Part shown: piece after piece, positions 60,580-64,000 of the stretch
How the letters are laid out: every line of letters begins with the position of its first letter
Position numbering within the stretch: the first letter of the stretch is position 1
Assembly (NCBI GenBank): GCA_963666965.1
Contig: OY762939.1
Coordinates: forward strand, 1,178,001 to 1,242,000
From: Proruminimicrobium sp963666965
GTDB lineage: Bacteria; Elusimicrobiota; Endomicrobiia; Endomicrobiales; Endomicrobiaceae
Direction of reading: 5' to 3'
DNA: 64,000 bases
Translations under genes and position numbers: made by a program
The notes under the pieces: generated by a model
What the model saw: the letters and a program-made list of their open reading frames with translations, nothing else
What the model was told of the DNA's origin: nothing
Databases searched by the model: none

Positions 60580-61644
60580 TTATTTTACCGGAACTCTTCT
60601 TATCGGATGATGGGAACATCTGAATCCGCCGCCCATCTGAGACAGAGCATCAAAAGGGACTTTTATAACCGTAACACCTCTTTTTTTAAGCTCATTTTCA
60701 AGATAAGAATATCTTTCGTCAATAATTACTTTATTTTTTTTAAGAATAAAGATGTTTGCCGCCAGATTATTTGCATCTTCAACAGGAACTTCAATGAAGT
60801 CCCATTTTTTCAGAGAATCGGGAAGTTCTCCGGTAAAAGCTTCTTTTACTATGATGCCGAGCCCCGGCCTTATAAGCGACATTACGCAGTCAAGATGCTG
60901 AAAATTTTTTATATTTATCTGATGAACTTTATAAGAAGGACCGAGATATCGCTGCAGCCAATTGATCCCTTCAACGCTTGTAGCGTTTCCTGAAAAACCG
61001 ACATAGATTTCCTTGCCGTTTAACAAAACATCTCCGCCTTCAATATAAATTTCTTCATTTTTAAAACTTGGTGAGACCGAAGGTGTTGCTATATATTGAA
61101 TATTTTTATCGTTTTCAAGAAAAGGTTTGAAAATTTTTCTTATTATAAATTTTTCTCTTGCTCTCATCGGAATTTTTAAAGATGTTTCGATAACTTTATC
61201 GCCTATTACCAAAACAGGATCTCTGGGATAAAGGAAGTTAAATCCTTTTTCAAGATTTTGCATGTAATCAAGTTCTTCTTTTGAAAGCATATCAGGATCA
61301 AGTCTGTGTACGGCAACTCCGTTTTCTTTAAGCACTTTTTCAAGATTATTAGATTGAAATACGAGTTTATCATAAAAGGCTTTATCTGCGGTTTCTATCG
61401 GAGTTCCTCCGTAGTCTTCCATCCATTTTTTATTGTCTTTAGAATAATTAAAACCAAACTCCACAGTAGGATAATAACCGGGAACGGTCAACATTTTTGG
61501 AGAACCTAAAATAACTTCTTCTAATTTATCCCATTCATATGCGACATAGACATTGCTTTTTTTATTTGCCTGTGCGCAAACGGCAACAGTTGTTAAAATC
61601 GTAATTAAACCCAAAACAAGAAACATAACGGCAGTATCTTTCAT
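60580..61644 (-). CDS. exported amidinotransferase / guanidino-enzyme family protein
   Basis: A 354-residue protein. The catalytic pattern of the amidinotransferase (AGAT/StrB) branch of the arginine-modifying fold is visible: LYPRDPVLVIGD, EEIYIEGGDVLLNG with the Asp, FQHLDCVMSLIRPG with the His, and MGGGFRCSHHPIRR with the Cys nucleophile. Family members move or hydrolyse the guanidino group of arginine or similar compounds. The N terminus is a signal peptide (residues 1-24, ending VCAQ), so it should act outside the cytoplasm, which is unusual for this family. GGAGGC precedes the ATG. Confidence 0.82.
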   Translation of the reverse strand: MKDTAVMFLVLGLITILTTVAVCAQANKKSNVYVAYEWDKLEEVILGSPKMLTVPGYYPTVEFGFNYSKDNKKWMEDYGGTPIETADKAFYDKLVFQSNNLEKVLKENGVAVHRLDPDMLSKEELDYMQNLEKGFNFLYPRDPVLVIGDKVIETSLKIPMRAREKFIIRKIFKPFLENDKNIQYIATPSVSPSFKNEEIYIEGGDVLLNGKEIYVGFSGNATSVEGINWLQRYLGPSYKVHQINIKNFQHLDCVMSLIRPGLGIIVKEAFTGELPDSLKKWDFIEVPVEDANNLAANIFILKKNKVIIDERYSYLENELKKRGVTVIKVPFDALSQMGGGFRCSHHPIRRVPVK

Positions 61645-61858
61645 CTATAGCCTCCAAATTCGCTTATTTTTTTTGATCATAAATTTATTATATTATAATA
61701 CATCGTGTAAAATTTACAATGTTTAAATTAATTTAACTGCTCTTTTTTATCATAAAATAAAATGATAAAATAGCTGGTAAACGGAATAAGTCTTTTTAGT
61801 TTTTTTAACTTAAATATATATTTATTTGTGTGTCTGTAAAATTTAAAAGGATTTTTGA

Positions 61859-63463
61859 ATGACTGGTTCAAATAATTACATAGCTGAAGCAGAAATATGT
61901 TTTAACAACAAAGATTATTCAAATGCAAGAATAAATCTTCATAGAGTGTTGGCGGCGAATTTAAATGATGATCACTCAAGATATCTGTTGGCCGAATGTG
62001 CCGCAAAACTGTTTTTGCACAGAGAAGCGATATTTAATTTTAAAAAATTAATAGATAAAAACTACGGTATATTACACAGCCACTGGCTTTCGCTTTATAA
62101 TATATATAACGACTTATGCAATTTTTCACAGGCCGTATACTCTCTTAATGAATCTAAAAAAAACGGACTTAGCGATGATATGTACGAAAAATATATATTT
62201 GAAATTTGCTACAAGGCAATAAGATATGTTCATGAATATAATTTAAGCAGAGATTATACAAAAGCATCCGAGATCTCTTCCGAAATGATTAAAGTTTTGC
62301 CTCAAAAGTATAAAAAATACTGCAATGCGTTTTTATCCGAAAAGGAACTTGCCGATAAAAAAATTATTTTGGAATCAAAACCAAGAGTTATAACCGCAGT
62401 ATTAACTACAAAATGCAATGTTAAATGTTTAATGTGCGATTTGCACAAGAAAAAACAATATGAACTGCCGGAGAAAACAAAAGACGAATTATTGAAAGCC
62501 ATTCCGTATTTGGAAAGAATTGTGCTTTTGGGCGGAGAGATTTTTCTCTATTCTCATTTTGAAGAAATTATTGATGTGGCAATGAAATATCCCGTTAATA
62601 TCGACATTATAACCAACGGAACGCTTTTGACTCCGAATATTGTTGAAAAACTTGTTCAATGCAACGGAGATATTGCGATTTCTGTAGACGGCACAACAAA
62701 AGAAATTCATGAACGTATAAGAAAAGGAATTGATTTTGACAAAGTAGTTGAAAATATAAAATTAATAAATGCTATGAGAAAAAAATACAATTCTAAAATA
62801 ACATTAAAATTGTACGTTACTATAATGAAAAGCAACTATCGCCAATTGGAAGATTTTATTGAATTTGCACATGACTACAGTTTTGATTTTATATTTATAA
62901 ATTCGGTCAATTACAGAAATAGTGACGAAGATATTTTTTATACTAATTTTATTCCTGAAGCGATAGAATTTATATCTGATAAAAAAAGCATAGTTGCAGA
63001 AAAAGCAAAAAAATATAATATCACTTTAATGGAAACTCTGCCTGATAAGAGAATGTATTTGGAATGGTTAAGGCCTTTAATGGAACAATATTTAAAAGAA
63101 GGCAAAAACACTGAAATCATAAAAAAATATTTGGAATATATAAACAAAGACAGCGATGCAACGGCGCGTCAAGAACAGCAAGACGGTTCGGTAAAAAAAG
63201 AAATTAATTGTTATGTCCCGTGGCGGAAATTATATCTGGATTTTGACGGTACTATCAGGCCTGACTGTTATTGTTGGAATCATTTCGGAGATAACAGGAA
63301 TGTTATCGGCAATGTTATGGAAAATTCTATTGAAGAAATTTGGAATTCAGAAGCTATGCAGAATTACAGAAGAAAGATTTTGGAATGCAATAATGATTCC
63401 ATATGCAGTAATGAATGTTTGTGCGGCAAGGTGCCGGATCATAATTTAAGGAAAATATATTAA
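61859..63463 (+). CDS. TPR + radical SAM/SPASM protein (paralogue)
   Basis: A 534-residue protein with the same layout as the one at 15353-16876. N-terminal TPR-like helices (CFNNKDYSNARINLHRVLA), radical SAM site CNVKCLMC at about residues 185-192, LLGGEIFLYSHF and NIDIITNGTLLTPN, and a C-terminal SPASM-like Cys-rich part (NCYVPW, PDCYCW, CSNECLCG). Probable peptide- or sugar-modifying enzyme. AAGGA precedes the ATG. A TPR gene starts immediately after the stop, so the two may work together. Confidence 0.82.
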   Translation: MTGSNNYIAEAEICFNNKDYSNARINLHRVLAANLNDDHSRYLLAECAAKLFLHREAIFNFKKLIDKNYGILHSHWLSLYNIYNDLCNFSQAVYSLNESKKNGLSDDMYEKYIFEICYKAIRYVHEYNLSRDYTKASEISSEMIKVLPQKYKKYCNAFLSEKELADKKIILESKPRVITAVLTTKCNVKCLMCDLHKKKQYELPEKTKDELLKAIPYLERIVLLGGEIFLYSHFEEIIDVAMKYPVNIDIITNGTLLTPNIVEKLVQCNGDIAISVDGTTKEIHERIRKGIDFDKVVENIKLINAMRKKYNSKITLKLYVTIMKSNYRQLEDFIEFAHDYSFDFIFINSVNYRNSDEDIFYTNFIPEAIEFISDKKSIVAEKAKKYNITLMETLPDKRMYLEWLRPLMEQYLKEGKNTEIIKKYLEYINKDSDATARQEQQDGSVKKEINCYVPWRKLYLDFDGTIRPDCYCWNHFGDNRNVIGNVMENSIEEIWNSEAMQNYRRKILECNNDSICSNECLCGKVPDHNLRKIY

Positions 63464-64000
63464 GTGAATATTCAACTGAAATATGAAGCAGAATTAAACG
63501 ACGGATTAGATTTTATAAGAAGGTCTATAGACGATTCGCAGTTTGCAGCCGCGATCAGAAAATCTTTGGATATGCTTAAAGTTTATGTAGATAACGAAAC
63601 TATACTTCTTGAGCTTGCAAAAGCTTATTTTTTTTCCGGCAATTACCAGCAGTCCAAAGATATATTTGGCAGTCTTTTAAAATCACAAAACAAACATGCC
63701 TATGTTTTTCTGGCGATGATTGCAAAATCCGAAAACAACTTTACGGATGCCCAAAAATATCTTGAACAAGTAAATTCTTTGTTTCCGGAAGATACTGAAA
63801 TAATAGTTAATTTAATCGATGTATATAAGCTTCTGGGAAAAACAGAAGAGGCTGAAAAAATTATTCATAATATCAATATACAATCGGTAATAGGCGAACC
63901 GAACATAAATCATATGTTGATTAGAACTTTCAGAATAATGAATCTGGTAAGTTCGGCAAATAAAATAGGCGAAGAAATATTGGCAAAAGATCCCGGCAAC
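63464..64000 (+). CDS. TPR protein, 3' end outside window
   Basis: A GTG directly after the TAA of the radical SAM gene opens a frame that stays open to the window edge (179 codons). The sequence is TPR-like: LELAKAYFFSGNYQQSKDIF, AQKYLEQVNSLFPEDTEI and VYKLLGKTEEAEKII. AAGGA lies 11 bases upstream. It may be the N-terminal TPR part of a further TPR-enzyme fusion, like the two radical SAM proteins. Confidence 0.75.
   Translation, partial: MNIQLKYEAELNDGLDFIRRSIDDSQFAAAIRKSLDMLKVYVDNETILLELAKAYFFSGNYQQSKDIFGSLLKSQNKHAYVFLAMIAKSENNFTDAQKYLEQVNSLFPEDTEIIVNLIDVYKLLGKTEEAEKIIHNINIQSVIGEPNINHMLIRTFRIMNLVSSANKIGEEILAKDPGN

Overview
The window reads as the genome of an AT-rich Gram-negative bacterium, most likely an Elusimicrobiota member (Endomicrobium-like). 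This assignment is an inference from gene content and style: several PorV/PorQ-type outer-membrane proteins, TPR-rich exported proteins, TPR-radical SAM fusions, a membrane pyrophosphatase, hydrogenase maturation genes and tightly packed co-directional genes. No rRNA or marker search was possible.

Region 1 (1-18.9 kb, all + strand) is one nearly continuous gene series. It opens with the tail of a large exported protein, two PorV-like proteins, and a signalling block: a transmembrane protein with two cytoplasmic FHA domains and an external FG-GAP propeller, a PP2C phosphatase with an external PEGA-like domain, and a lone receiver. It continues with a GalT-family enzyme and glgA, an ftsX / EnvC-like / CtpA envelope group, a TPR-radical SAM protein, tsaD and dusB. 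Region 2 (18.9-32.1 kb) holds a GDSL lipoprotein and an amidohydrolase (-), ruvC and hppA with good promoters (+), a TPR/HEAT lipoprotein, hypC-LOG-hypD-hypE (+), and a five-gene - strand operon (U32 protein, SGNH hydrolase, Smr, holin-like, HD domain).

Region 3 (about 32.2-42.7 kb) is accessory DNA. A tRNA-Arg/tRNA-His pair is followed directly by a large serine recombinase whose stop codon lies inside the tRNA-His gene. Behind it is a markedly AT-rich island with mostly unrecognised genes, a candidate structured RNA of about 230 nt, a zinc-ribbon membrane protein, a membrane J-domain protein, a DUF4238 protein, a cluster of tiny membrane proteins plus a RadC-like protein behind a structured leader, and a superinfection-immunity-like membrane protein. 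Gene starts here often carry very strong Shine-Dalgarno sequences. I could not find the right junction.

Region 4 (42.8-64 kb) returns to the backbone style: a CDF transporter, a Sel1 protein, a metallophosphoesterase, a nitronate monooxygenase-like enzyme, a TolC-RND-DUF2892-ArsR efflux operon with no adaptor gene, a SAM methyltransferase whose C-terminal third is repeated beyond prfC, an FkbM methyltransferase, a Bcr/CflA transporter, a DedA protein, an Ala/Lys-rich exported protein, an exported amidinotransferase-like enzyme, a second TPR-radical SAM protein and the start of a TPR gene. A dispersed intergenic repeat with a perfect 12-bp inverted core occurs three times (40.4, 43.7 and 53.2 kb), linking the island's right part with the backbone.

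The points most worth a second look are the structured RNA and its membrane-protein neighbours in the island, the serine recombinase at tRNA-His, the dispersed repeat family, the methyltransferase fragment fused to the end of prfC, and the FHA/PP2C/receiver module.
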